Positions 1 to 11,202 of a stretch of 64,000 nt of DNA are shown here, in pieces. The notes beneath the pieces were generated by a model. It saw only the letters and a list, made by a program, of their open reading frames with translations. It did no database searches and had not been told where the DNA came from. Positions within the stretch are counted from its first letter, which is position 1; every line of letters begins with the position of its first letter. The position numbers and the translations under genes were made by a program. This DNA is from Xenopus tropicalis (taxonomy: Eukaryota > Chordata > Amphibia > Anura > Pipidae): contig NC_030681.2 in the NCBI RefSeq assembly GCF_000004195.4, positions 139,992,006-140,056,005 of the forward strand, written 5' to 3'.

Positions 1-144
1 AGCAGCAAGATTGCATTTTCTGATTTACATTTTAAAATCTAAAATAATGAAAGTAGTGTCGGAGTTTATGGTAATAATATACTTTATGCTCCTTGCAGAC
101 TCCTTGTAGCCTTTACAAAACTGGTGCAACTGCATGGTGTAGAG

Positions 145-449
145 CAGGGACCCCCAACCTTTTTTACTTGTGGGCCACACACAGATGTAAAAGTATTGGG
201 GAGCCACACAAGCTTAAAAAAAGTCCTTTGGGGATGCCAAATAAGGGCTGTGATTGGCTATTTGGTAGCCCCATGTGACTGCTGGCCTGCAGGAGGCTCT
301 GCTTGGGGTAAAACCGTGTCTCTGGGCTTCCAAAACTTGTCTCCAAGCCAGAGATCTAAAAATGGCACCTACTTTGAGACCACTGGGAGCAAAATCCAAG
401 GGGTTGGTGAGCAACATGTTGTTCCTGAGCTACTGGTTGGGGATCACTG
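145..449 (+). mobile_element. hAT MITE, family A, with 8-bp target duplication
   Basis: Ends are CAGGGACCCCCAACC and GGTTGGGGATCACTG, inverted. Flanks GTGTAGAG (137-144) and GTGTAAAA (450-457) agree at 6 of 8 bases. No transposase frame. Related copies are at 7509, 31317 and 60478. Confidence 0.8.
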
Positions 450-532
450 GTGTAAAAAATAATATTTGGAGACAATTTTCGTTTGGTCCTCATTTCTTAA
501 GCCCTGGAAAGATCTAGAAACCTGGTTTCTAG

Positions 533-816
533 TTGGGATGAGTGTATTTTTTCGGCATTTTGCCATTGAAGAATTGTTTCGTGAAACTTCTGTAAAAATT
601 TGCAGTGGAAAAATTTGTTGCATGTAAAAAAATTGGTGCGTCATGTCTAAATTGGCGGTCGTGTCAAAACAAAGCACGGGCAACAAAAAAAAGATGCGGA
701 CAACGAAAAAAATTGTGCAACAAATGCGTTTCGTGAATTTTTCGTGTTTCGCAAATTTTATTGCCGCTTTGCGAATTTTATGGCGAAGTGAAACAGGACA
801 GATTCTCTCATCACTA
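533..816. mobile_element. hAT MITE, family B, with perfect 8-bp target duplication
   Basis: GTTTCTAG stands at 525-532 and 817-824. The right end reads CTCATCACTA; the left end is a mutated form (TTGGGATGAG). The interior is rich in CGAATTTT, CGTGTCAAAA and similar strings that recur in all family B copies. Confidence 0.8.
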
Positions 817-1044
817 GTTTCTAGGGCTTAATAAGTAGTAGCTTGCCAAACCAGAAATATAAGCCATAACAATATGAAAAATAATAATAATGAGCCTCAC
901 AATCCATCTGTTTTTAGTTGCTGGGGTCAGTGAACCCCCCCCCAAAAAATAGCTCTTATTTTCTGTTGCAGGGCAGAAAAGTAGAACATGAAAACATTTG
1001 ATCAGAGAAGTTTGAGAAGTTTGTAGATTCGATATAAACACTTA
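817..1044. other. Unique AT-rich DNA
   Basis: Nothing recognised apart from a C8/A run near 936-947. Confidence 0.5.
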
Positions 1045-1552
1045 GGGGCCCATTTACTTACTCACGAACGGGCCGAATGCGTCCGTTTGCGTTTTTTTCG
1101 TAATGATCGGTATTTTGCGATTTTTTCGGAAAATTATCGCGACTTTTTCGTTACCAATACGATTTTTGTGGAAAAACGCGAGTTTTTCGTAGCCATTCCG
1201 AAAGTTGCGATTTTTTCGTAGCGTTAAAACTTGCGCAAAAAGTTGCGATTTTTTCGTAGTGTTAAAACTTGCGCAAAACGTTGCGCCTTTTAAGTTTTAA
1301 CGCTACGAAAAAAGCGCAACTTTTCGCGCAAGTTTTAACGCTATGAAAAAATCGCAACTTTCGGAATGGCTACGAAAAACTCGCGTTTTTTCGCGCAAAT
1401 CGTATTGGTAACGAAAAAGTCGCGATAATTTCCGAAAAGTCGTAAAGGCGCCGAAAAAATCGCAAAAAATACGAAAAAGTCGCAAAATGTTCGTTTTCCA
1501 ATCGGAATTTTTCCAATTCGGATTCGAATTCGTGGGTTAGTAAATCAGCCCC
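1045..1552. mobile_element. Palindromic foldback MITE, 508 bp
   Basis: Begins GGGGCCCATTTACTTAC and ends GTTAGTAAATCAGCCCC. The two halves are inverted around about 1290, with nearly perfect blocks such as TTGCGATTTTTTCGTAG and its complement. Flanks are TTA and TAA. It is the same family as 45977-46410. Confidence 0.8.
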
Positions 1553-1560
1553 TAAGGGAC

Positions 1561-1700
1561 TAGTGATGAGCAAATCTGTCCCGTTTAGCTTTGCCAAAAA
1601 ATTAGCAAAATGCTAGAAAACTAAATGGTGGAAAATCTGCGAAACGTGTATGTGGTGCAATTTTTTTATTGCATGCGTCTTATTTGCCACGACCACACCT
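1561..1700. mobile_element. hAT MITE family B fragment
   Basis: Starts TAGTGATGAGCAAATCTGTC, the family B terminus, 9 bp after the foldback element. The other end is not found. Confidence 0.6.
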
Positions 1701-3068
1701 ATTGTAATGCAACTGCCAGGGAGCCCTAGGAAACCCGGTCGGCCATCTCGCCCCTGCACATGGTGGGGGGGGTGTGACACAATTTTTTTTTTTGCTCTAA
1801 AAACATTTTCATTTAAAAAATGCTAATTTTTCACCATTTGTTATAGATAAAAACAGCAAATGAAAAAACCTAAAATCTCTCGAGGTCATGTAGAAGTCAA
1901 TGGGAGCTGCCCTAAGCAATATTTTTGCAGTCAAATTTTTTATGTATTTCAGCATCCATGTTTTTTTTCTAATGTATTTAGTAATAAGACATTTGTGCTT
2001 CTTTAAAAAGTGATGGAGAAAACCTCTAAAATTACACAAATTCTTTGATAAATGGGCTTCAATAAGTAGAACTTCTCTTTTAACAGGGTGGCTATTTAAA
2101 AACATTGCCTACGGCGGAATATTTATGGCTGGGAATGTATGTAGCAATATGTTTGCCATGCTTCAGTAGCCCAGAGTAACCTATCTGCAGTTGGATTTAA
2201 CTGGCCCTCTGTGGGGTGTCCCATTCTGACCAAATGTGTAAAGAAAGTCATTATTTGTGATAACCTCAGTTAGGTTAAATAGAAAGTGGGGGGCTGGGGT
2301 TATACTTTTTTTTGTAATTGTTAGTAAAGCCATCGATAAATTGATATAGAAGTTGATTTGGTAAGGTTATCATCGTTCAAGCAAGATCTTTGCCTGAATG
2401 GGCACCAAAGTTGTGGGGCAAATGGAGCTGATATGACCATTAGGTCCATGGTCCAACACTCTGTTCAAATAGTTGACCTTGCCGGGCCATCTACCAAGGA
2501 CTGCATCCACAACCTACTGTGATCAGCCTGCTGGGAATTACCAGCTTGTTAAATCGATATCTAATGGAGCTCCAAATAGAGATGGGATTTAAATGGGCCA
2601 GCATACATATTGGCAAGTAAGAAACTGTCTGCTGCCAAAATCTACCTGTAAATGGATGCCTTTGTATCTCAATATCTTAGTTGCAAATTAAATCTATTAC
2701 AGCAGCAAATAAGAAAATGGATAAGACTCTCTTTCATCATCCTCTGCTACCAGCTGTCCATTCAAATACTTTAGTAATGTTGGCATAAATGTACCATAGA
2801 GCTAATGCCATCACGAGATCGCCCTGGGTTTCTCGATTATCTATGCAGCCTTGCAAGTTTACCAAAAACATGCAACACATCAAAATAATAGAGAATCTTG
2901 CCCAAAAAGGGTTTAAACCTTCCAAACTCACTATAAGAATATTGCTGGAATAATACATTAATGCACTTACCATTTGCTTTAAGAGTAAAAGCAGCTTGTT
3001 GTTCCTATACGGATCTGCCACGATGGACCAGGGCTAATATGTCCCTACCATTTGTGCCTGGGTAAAAT
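1701..3068. other. Unique DNA without recognised genes
   Basis: A short minus-strand open frame at 2737-3021 has no motif and no splice context that I can support. A T9-10 run sits near 1785. Confidence 0.5.
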
Positions 3069-3250
3069 ACAGGTATGGGACCCGTTATCCAGAATGCTCG
3101 GGACCTGGGGTTTTCAATTAAGAGGTCTTTCTGTAATTCGGATCTCCTACCTTAAGTCTCTAAAAAAAGTAATTAAGTAATTAAGCCCAATAGGATTGTT
3201 TTAGCTTCAATAAGGATTAATTATATCTTTGTTGGAATCAAGTACAAGGT
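3069..3250 (+). mobile_element. Left-end fragment of the 113-bp-unit element
   Basis: Begins ACAGGTATGGGACCC and contains one diverged unit, which stops at AAGTACAAGG exactly where the next element's ACAGGTATGGG begins. Confidence 0.8.
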
Positions 3251-4148
3251 ACAGGTATGGGACCCATTATCTAGAATACTCTGGACCTGGGATTTTCCAG
3301 ATAAGGGATCTTTCCGTAATTTGGATCTCCATAACTTAAGTCTTCTAAAAATCATTCAAATATTGAATAAACCCAATAGGGCTGTTCTGCCCCCAATAAG
3401 GGGTAATTACTGTATATCTTAGTTGGGATCAAGTACAGGTACTGTTTTATTATTACAGAGAAAAGGGAATCATTTAACCATGAAATAAACCCAATAGGGC
3501 TGTTCTGCCCCCAATAAGGGGTAATTATATCTTAGTTGGGATCAAGTACAGGTACTGTTTTATTATTACAGAGAAAAGGGAATCATTTAACCATTAAATA
3601 AACCCAATAGGACTGTTCTGCCCCAATAAGGGGTAATTATATCTTAGTTGGGATCAAGTACAGGTACTGTTTTATTATTACAGAGAAAAGGGAACCATTT
3701 AACCATGAAATAAACCCAATAGGGCTGTTCTGCCCCAATAAGGGGTAATTATATCTTAGTTGGGATCAAGTACAGGTACTGTTTTATTATTACAGAGAAA
3801 AGGGAATCATTTAACCATGAAATAAACCCAATAGGGCTGTTCTGCCCCCAATAAGGGGTAATTATATCTTAGTTGGGATCAAGTACAGGTACTGTTTTAT
3901 TATTACAGAGAAAAGGGAATCATTTAACCATGAAATAAACCCAATAGGGCTGTTCTGCCCCCAATAAGGGGTAATTATATCTTAGTTGGGATCAAGTACA
4001 AGTTACTGTTTTATTATTACAGAGAAAAGGGAAATCATTTTTAAAAATTAGAATTATTTGCTTATAATGGAGTGTATGGGAGATGGCCTCTCCGTAATTT
4101 GGAAATTTCTGGATAACGATTTTCCTGATAAGGGGTCCGATACCTGTA
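3251..4148 (+). mobile_element. 113-bp-unit element, about 6 tandem units
   Basis: Terminal inverted repeats ACAGGTATGGGACCC and GGGTCCGATACCTGT enclose tandem units of 113 bp (AATAAACCCAATAGGGCTG, then GGGGTAATTATATCTTAG, then TACTGTTTTATTATTACAG). Inner units are nearly identical, the outer ones diverged. No coding capacity. I recognise it as a frequent Xenopus repeat but cannot assign a superfamily. Confidence 0.85.
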
Positions 4149-4970
4149 CTGAAGTTGATGCTGTGGAGAAGTTGCAGCAATGGCTTTTTCCAAAGGTTTT
4201 AAGAGACACTTTTCTCTGCTGGTTTAAAATATATTGATATTTTTAAGGCATAAATTGTGTTAAAATATAAAAACTGAAGTAAATATAAACCAGTACAAAC
4301 CAGTACTGAACCATACAGTATAATGGATTTGCTTAATAATAGCCAACAATAACAGTTAATTTCATGGTTCCAACCCCAAACATTTGCTGCAGCTAACATA
4401 CCTGTACATGCAGATAAGTAAGGTAAGAAAGAAACATTTTGGATATAAAGGTAATGATGACATTTTTACATCTTCATATTGTTTGAGAAAAACATTATTT
4501 TGTATATATTACTGTTCACAACATGCTGTTTACTGTATTATGTGCTGTTACTTCATTGTCATTTGGATTTTGTGCTGCACCTGTTTTGATAATATCGTTT
4601 TCTAAGTAGTGATAGAACTGCAAATGTAAATTATAATTACTATTTTCCCTGTCGATACATACAGCTGGTTTGGTGACAAAGGATCAGGCTCATTGCTTTA
4701 GGCCACTGCTTCTGCCTTTGATTCAAATTATGTAAAGCAAAAATACAACATACTTGTCATTTGTTTATCCGGAAATGGTTCTGCTGTAAGACAGAATGGA
4801 TATTTGGGTCCCCAAATCAAAAGGGCGCTTGGGGAGAATTTGTTAGATATTTTCAGATATCTGGCATTCAGCCCTCTAGGAGTTCCTCTGCAATACCTAG
4901 GGATGGTGTTCATTTTTATAATGATTTGACTGAGGTTGTTCAGTGCTTGCATAGGCACCCAATGGGGGTA
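4149..4970. other. Unique DNA without recognised genes
   Basis: Short open frames only, none with a motif. Confidence 0.5.
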
Positions 4971-4974
4971 TCAA

Positions 4975-5630
4975 TTCCATTAAACAATAAATCATTGCAG
5001 CCCATCCAACACATTCCCAAACCAAGGGTATTAATATCAACGTTAGTCCTCCCCTTTCTGCTATAAAATTCTATTCTCCTGGGAAGACTTTTCAGTAGAT
5101 CAGTAGAAGTTCTGCCAAAGGTTGGGCACTTGTGTTGGGAAATCAGGCCTGGCTCGCACCTGCATTTCAATACATCCCAAAGGTGCAGGGCCAGAATTAG
5201 GGGTAGGCAGAAAAGGCATGTGCCTAGGGTGCCTATTCCTCTTCTACTCCCCTATTCTGTGCCCTTGTCCCCCCCCAGTACGCTTCTTCGTGATAATAGC
5301 ATGGGTGTCGCGCTTATCCTAGCGCACTTATCGCGATCCCCTTCCCCTCGCTGACAGCACGTTGACTGGAAGTAGGGTAGCATGGTGGGAGAGGGGCAGT
5401 GCAGTGGCCGAGTTGGTCAGCCGGGCTGCCTAGGACGCCTGGCTGCCCAGGCCCGGCACTGCACAGGTGTTCAGTTGGGTTGTGGTCAGGGGTCTGACCA
5501 TATTCTGCTGAAACGTGCTGCCAAGACCATTGTATTGTGCAGGGACACCAGTTTCAACAACAATGGCTATGGCTTAGATACCAATTCCAAAATTTAGAAG
5601 GAGCGTCCACATACTTTTGGCTACATATGT
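4975..5630 (-). pseudogene. Tc1-like transposon remnant (C-terminal transposase part and one inverted end)
   Basis: On the minus strand, 4975-5170 reads a decayed transposase C-terminus with LPRRIE and NTLGLGM, typical of fish and frog Tc1-like elements. The adjoining bases TACATCCCAAAGGTG and TTCAGTTGGGTTGTGGTCAG correspond to the H-L-W-D region. GTCCACATACTTTTGG at about 5607 is a Tc1 terminal sequence, in the place expected for the 5' end. The remnant is shifted, internally deleted and split by the insertion at 5186-5461. Confidence 0.7.
5186..5461. mobile_element. hAT-like element inserted in the Tc1 remnant
   Basis: Ends CAGGGCCAG and GCCCGGCACTG. The flanks CAAAGGTG (5178-5185) and CACAGGTG (5462-5469) match at 7 of 8 bases. 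Removing the insert rejoins the Tc1 sequence across ATCCCAAAGGTG/TTCAGTTGGG. Confidence 0.75.
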
Positions 5631-5883
5631 ATGTTAAGATTTCATAGGTTGAATTCACTAATGCTCAATTTATTTTCGTCACAATTTGTGTTTTTCCCAC
5701 CAAAATACTATATTGTCACAGAAAAAGACGCATTTTATTATGCAACAAAACCGTAACAAAACCAAAAGCAAAAGTATGCCATCTAAAACCTGTTGAGATT
5801 ATGTAGAAGTCAATGGCAGGGGTCCATTTTACAACTGGAAGATCTTTCTTTGCTTTGTGGGTTTAGAGGTTTTCAATTTTTTA

Positions 5884-6018
5884 TACTGTTTTATCTATCA
5901 TCTATCTATCTGTCTGTCTGTCTGTCTAATCTAGCTATCATCTATCTATCTATCTGTCTGTCTCTCTGTCTGTCTGTCTAATCTATCTATCATCCTATCT
6001 ATCTATCTGTCTATCCTA
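5884..6018. repeat. (TCTA)n/(TCTG)n microsatellite
   Basis: Mixed TCTA and TCTG tetranucleotides with short interruptions. Confidence 0.9.
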
Positions 6019-6019
6019 A

Positions 6020-7508
6020 TATATATACATAATATCTTTATATAACTATTAGTTTGGCCCCAAAGGTGCGTCATGGGAACATGGTGGTCACATTTGCCAC
6101 CATCTGGCTTCTCCATGACCTCTCTTTCTGCCATTCAAGCACATCAGAGAAAGGGTCATTATGAAAAATATACATACATAGAGCTTGTCTAAATCGCTCT
6201 ACAAAACCTGTAACATTTTTACCACATGAAACATACATTCTGACCATACTGCTTCTCTCAATAAATTCTATAAGTAACAAGAAACAAAAGGTAATCAAGG
6301 AGTCCCTGCAGAAACACACAGCTGAAGGGTATGTTTAACAGCAATATATATATATTTAATGTATTGATCATAAGCTGACAGTTTGTTACATCCCCTCAAA
6401 CCTTCAGCAGTAACCCCCTGCCCACCGAAACTAAACAGCATAGACTTTATGTATTAGCAAGCCATGTAATTTTCAGGAAGATGAAGAAGCCACATATCAC
6501 ATTTGAATGAAATATGGAGACCTTCAAGCAAGCAGGAAATTAAATTGTACGGGAACAAAAATGGTGCTAAAATGCTTTTCTGCAAAGTGGTATCATGCTT
6601 GTACCTATACAAGATTTAGATGCTGAAATTAAAATTTGATATCAGGATCATTTCTCTTTTACTTTCGGCAGAAGATTCTCTTGTTTTACATTGTGTGCTT
6701 TGCATTAATATTGGCCTGAAGCCTTAAAGAAAAGCTTAAATTTATGGTTCGCATGAACTGGGAGACCGAGTTAAGAGAAATGTATTAAAAAATGAAGATT
6801 AAAAAAGACTGTGGACAAAGGCCTACTAGTAAAAATAGTCTTAATATAATTTGAAACTTAAAATAAGCAACAATTAGACAATATTTTTGAACCGACCACA
6901 AACGAATCAGTCAATGTTAATAAAGGACTGAGATCTGTAAAAACGAATACTTATGGCACTGCATGATAGAAGATAAAAAAGACATTATTTGCTCATCATT
7001 TATAAATGGCATTGAATGTTTTTATTATTAGCAGAGGTCAGTGTTCAGGAAGCTTAATCATTATAAATCTCTCACTGGAAAACCACAAAACCAAAGCAAC
7101 GTATTTATGGCACTCGTGCGGCTAATGAAGTTGATGCTTATAAAGAATAAAATAGTGCAGGCTTAGCTTATTACTAGTGCGGAACTGAGGCAACATGTGA
7201 GGGGAAAATGCTCATACAATGAAATGCTTGGATAAGAAACGTGCATGGGCAAAATCTGGGGAGAAAAGTTTATGGAAAACTAGGTAAAATAGTCAGACAA
7301 AAATCTAATGTTTGCTTTTGAAGCCCTGCAGATACTGGGTCTATGTTTCTCCATATGTGGGGGTGTAAAAGAGGGGGTAAACCTTTATATGTTGTTCCCA
7401 GGGGGGGTTTGGCCAGTTAGGGGTTGGCCCTGATTTACAGTTGAGAGGAGGAGAAGTTTCCCATTCCTGGGTTAAATTATAAGCTAGTTCTGGCTAGTAT
7501 GGCTAAGG
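6020..7508. other. Unique DNA, no gene seen
   Basis: AT-rich and without repeats I recognise, apart from a short TA run at 6344-6352. Could hold intronic or conserved non-coding sequence; nothing here decides it. Confidence 0.45.
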
Positions 7509-7795
7509 CAGTGATCCCCAACATGTTGCTCACCAACCCCTTGGAAGTTGCATTTAATTCCCCCCAAACCAGGTAGTTATTTTTGAATTGACTTGGGGGC
7601 AAGTTTTGGTTGAATAAAAACAAGATTTCCTACCAAATAAAGCCCCTGTAAGCTGATAGTGTGCATAGAGGCTGCCTAATAGCCAATCACAGCCCTTATT
7701 TGCCTCCTCCATGAACTTTTATGGTGCTTGTGTTGCTCTCCAAGTCTTTTTACATTTGACTGTGGCTCACGAGGAAGAAAGGTTGGGGACCTCTG
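7509..7795 (-). mobile_element. hAT MITE, family A, with 8-bp target duplication
   Basis: Ends CAGTGATCCCCAAC and GTTGGGGACCTCTG. Flanks GGCTAAGG (7501-7508) and GGCTAGGG (7796-7803) match at 7 of 8. Very close to the copy at 60478. Confidence 0.85.
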
Positions 7796-9104
7796 GGCTA
7801 GGGAGTGTCAGGGTCCCTTAGTCTTTAAAAGGGGAAGCCACCACATATTCTGTGCCTTTTGGTCCCTACTTGCTGGAGGAGGTGGTGTACTGAAGGGCCT
7901 GGGTGGAGTTACGCTCAGTAGGTATTGTAAATGCGAGAAAAGTTATGTAAGAACTCACTCTAGGAATGAGGGGCAGGATCAGGGTAGTTAGTAGAGCATG
8001 CAGGGTCTCCAACGAGGTGGCCAGGAAGGGTTACTACCCTGGGGTGTTGATGCTGCCAGTATCTATGAACAGGATCTGGAATAGGAGATCCCTGGAGTGA
8101 GGGACCACTGTGAGCTACACCTAGTGCTGGGGATCGGGTCACCAAGGCAGTGAGTGTTACCTTTGGGGTGTTAAAAACACTACAGCAGAAAAGTAAGAAT
8201 AACTTTGCAATGTAATACCTTCCCATTGATTCAATGCATTTCAAGTCAAAGAGTCATTATATAGAGCAGGAACTTACCCTGGAACTCGGCCTACAATTGG
8301 GTACTAAGTTTGGGGGGTTTTCAATTTGGAATTTTATGGCCAGAGTGCAGGCAAACTAATGTCCCAAGGCAATGCTGGGATTGTTGGTGTATAAAACTGG
8401 AATCTGAAAAGATTTTCTTATTCTAATTGCAGAATAAAACACAAGTTTTAAGATGGGCCCCTCAGCCTGTACAGATCAGTATATGTTTTTTTCTGAGGTT
8501 TATACATAGAAGAGTATAATAAACCCTCGATTACACTGTGCATCACTGCATTACTGTTGCTACAAACTAATGTTATTGCTTGAATCTTTGCTACATTTGG
8601 GAGTTCATTGCCCGTTAATTTTAGGTATAGACGAATGAATAGCATTTTTCGAAGCCGAGTAAAATGCATTGTATTACCCTGAGCAGTTTGTTACAAAGCA
8701 TGAATAACACTGCACATACTTGTTTGTGATTAACTTTTAACATATGTATAGCAAATTGCCTCTCCTGTTCAACGAAAATGTGTGATGACAATTCCATAAG
8801 ATTCTCATTATGTAAGCAAAATAGCAGCCGTGGTGTACTGTACCTTAACGTGTACTTGTAAATGGCTACAACTGGCAATTAAATGTATAGATGCATATAC
8901 ACAACCTTCCAGAGGGAATGCTGTTCCCCAGCACCTGTTATTAACCCAGTGTCAGATAACAACCCAGTCACAGGCCACAGGCAGAGCAGAACTATGATGG
9001 ATAAGTCAAAATCATCTTAGTAAAGTTATATTTAAAAATCATTTTAAAGCTTAAAAGCCATTCCAAAAAACGTTTAATATATTACATTATATTTATGTAT
9101 TTAA
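7796..9104. other. Unique DNA, no gene seen
   Basis: Only short open frames on both strands. Confidence 0.45.
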
Positions 9105-9375
9105 GAAAAACTATACCCCAAGAATGAAAACCAACAGGCAGTTTACATTATGTTAAGTGACCTATTAAAGAATCTCACCAAATTGGAATAAATATCAGTA
9201 AATATTGCCCTTTTACATCCTTTCCGCCATTTAGTGATGGGCTGTGTGCTCCCTCAGAGATCAGCTGACAGGAAATAATGCAGTTCTAACTGTAACAGGA
9301 AGTAGTGTGGGAGAAAAAAGCAAAACTCTGTCCATTCATTGGCTGATGGGGCCTAGCATGTATGTGTGCCTTGGC
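9105..9375. mobile_element. Truncated T2-like MITE
   Basis: Begins after TTAA with GAAAAACTATACCCC. It runs parallel to 13087-13375 (shared GACCTATTAAAGAATCTCAC, GCCATTTAGTGATGGGCTG, CATTGGCTGATGGGGCCTAG) and is cut off where a 113-bp-unit fragment begins. Confidence 0.75.
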
Positions 9376-9380
9376 TTTTT

Positions 9381-9540
9381 AAATTAATCCTTATTGGAGC
9401 CAAAACAATCCTATTGGGTTTAATTACTGTTTAAATATTTTTTTTAGCAGACTTAAGGTAGGAGATCCAAATTACAGAAAGAACCCTTTTCTGGAAAACC
9501 CCAGGTCCTGAGCATTCTGCATAACGGGTCCCATACCTGT
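9381..9540 (-). mobile_element. End fragment of the 113-bp-unit element
   Basis: Contains a diverged single unit (CTTATTGGAGCCAAAACAAT, then CCTATTGGGTTTAATT) and ends GGGTCCCATACCTGT. It is a one-unit form similar to 59519-59848. Confidence 0.75.
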
Positions 9541-9594
9541 ACTAATGAAAATAATTTTTGTTAAGGTTTTTAAGTTTTACTACTCTTTCCTGGT

Positions 9595-10144
9595 ACAGGT
9601 ATGGGAGCCGTTATCTGGAAACCCATTATCCAGAAATCTCCAAATTACCAGAAGCCCATCTCCTATAGACTCCATTTTAATCCAATAATTAATATTTTTA
9701 AAACTGATTCCTTTTTCTCTGTAATAATAAAACAGTACCTGTACTTGATCCCAACTAAGATATAATTACCCCTTATTGGGGGCAGAACAGCCCTATTGGG
9801 TTTATTTAATGGTTAAATGATTCCCGTTTCTCTGTAATAATAAAACAGTACCTGTACTTGATCCCAACTAAGATATAATTACCCCTTATTGGGGCAGAAC
9901 AGCCCTATTGGGTTTATTTAATGGTTAATGATTCCCTTTTCTCTGTAATAATAAAACAGTACCTGTACTTGATCCCAACTAAGATATAATTACCCCTTAT
10001 TGGGGGCAGAACAGCCCTATTGGGTTTATTTCAGATTTATATGATTTTTTAGTAGACAAAGTATGAAGATCCAAATTACAGAAAGACTCCTTATCTGGAA
10101 AACCCCAGGTCCTAAGAATTCTGGGTAATGGGTCAATACTTGTA
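9595..10144 (-). mobile_element. 113-bp-unit element, 3 units
   Basis: Starts ACAGGTATGGGAGCCG and ends in a decayed GGGTCAATACTTGT. Three tandem units are in reverse orientation. Confidence 0.85.
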
Positions 10145-10724
10145 GCAAAAATTGACTTTTCTAATGGAGCAAATCAATGCTTAAATCATTTTGTGTTGTT
10201 TTACATCAGTTCTTCCCAATTATTTTGCCAGATTCAGACAGGTGCATCTTGACACGAGCTTGTGTGGTTTCTGATTCAGCTGAGACAAAATAACCTGCCA
10301 AATTCAGGTCCCGCAATCAATAATTAAAGGTTGTCATAAACATCAAGATTTGCTCCAAGCAGGATTTGCGTAAAGCGAGAAATGTAAATTGGCACTTGCA
10401 AAACCTTTCAGAACAGTAAAAATAGCAGAAAAAAAGCATTTTTAGTTACTGACTTGTCTGAAATCGTGTGGCCTCGTTTAAAGCTTTTCAAACGCTTATT
10501 CTTTGTGACTAAAATAATCTAAGTAGATATTAATGGCGCCCGTGGCAGAAACCACTGGAACACTGATTTTCCATAAATATTTGTCACAGGGTCGCAGTTC
10601 TGTCTTACTGTGAGGATGAATCATAAGAGTCACAGAACTTCCAGGCGACAGATTTCCTTTGTAATGTATAAACCACTGCATTCTGGTGGGGCCAGAACAG
10701 AGCTGATTCCTTTCTGTAGATTAA
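10145..10724. other. Unique DNA, no gene seen
   Basis: Moderately GC-mixed and repeat-free; a plausible place for conserved non-coding sequence, but that needs alignment. Confidence 0.4.
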
Positions 10725-11198
10725 AGGAGAAGGAAAGTCATTTTGGCATTTTACTGCCAATAGATTTGCCACATTAGTGCCACCTAGAATTCTATATTTA
10801 TTCAGCAGAAACCATAAACATACCTGTGTAAACAGCTTTAGAAGGTTTCTCTGTTTGCTTAAGATAGCAGCTGCCATTTTAAGTTGCTTCCTTCCTGCAG
10901 CTCTAGCCGTTATAGCTCAGATCACACATTCCTAAGGGAGGGGGGAGGGAGTTCTTAGCATTCTGGTGGGAGGGGGAGCAAGAGAGGGGAGAGAGGAGAG
11001 AACTGCACAGACTCTGGCCCCGGGAATTACAGATGCTTCTGAGAGAGGATGTCAGACACTGGAACTTCATGTTTACAACATGAAATCCTGTGTTTCTTTT
11101 GATAGAGGGCTCAGTGCAGCATTACTGTAAGTGCTTATGGCTGTATTTACTTAGACCTTTCTGATAAAGCTTCCTTAGTTTTTACCTTTCCTTCTCCT
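10725..11198. mobile_element. T2-type MITE with TTAA target
   Basis: TTAA at 10721-10724 and 11199-11202; ends AGGAGAAGGAAAG and CTTTCCTTCTCCT. The AGGRR terminus after TTAA is the hallmark of the Xenopus T2 group (Kolobok-related). The interior shares long stretches with 30345-30801. Confidence 0.85.
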
Positions 11199-11202
11199 TT
11201 AA

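Noticed and set aside
2737..3021. 94-residue minus-strand open frame with hydrophobic stretches
   Set aside because: No motif, no splice partners found nearby, and length within chance for this composition.
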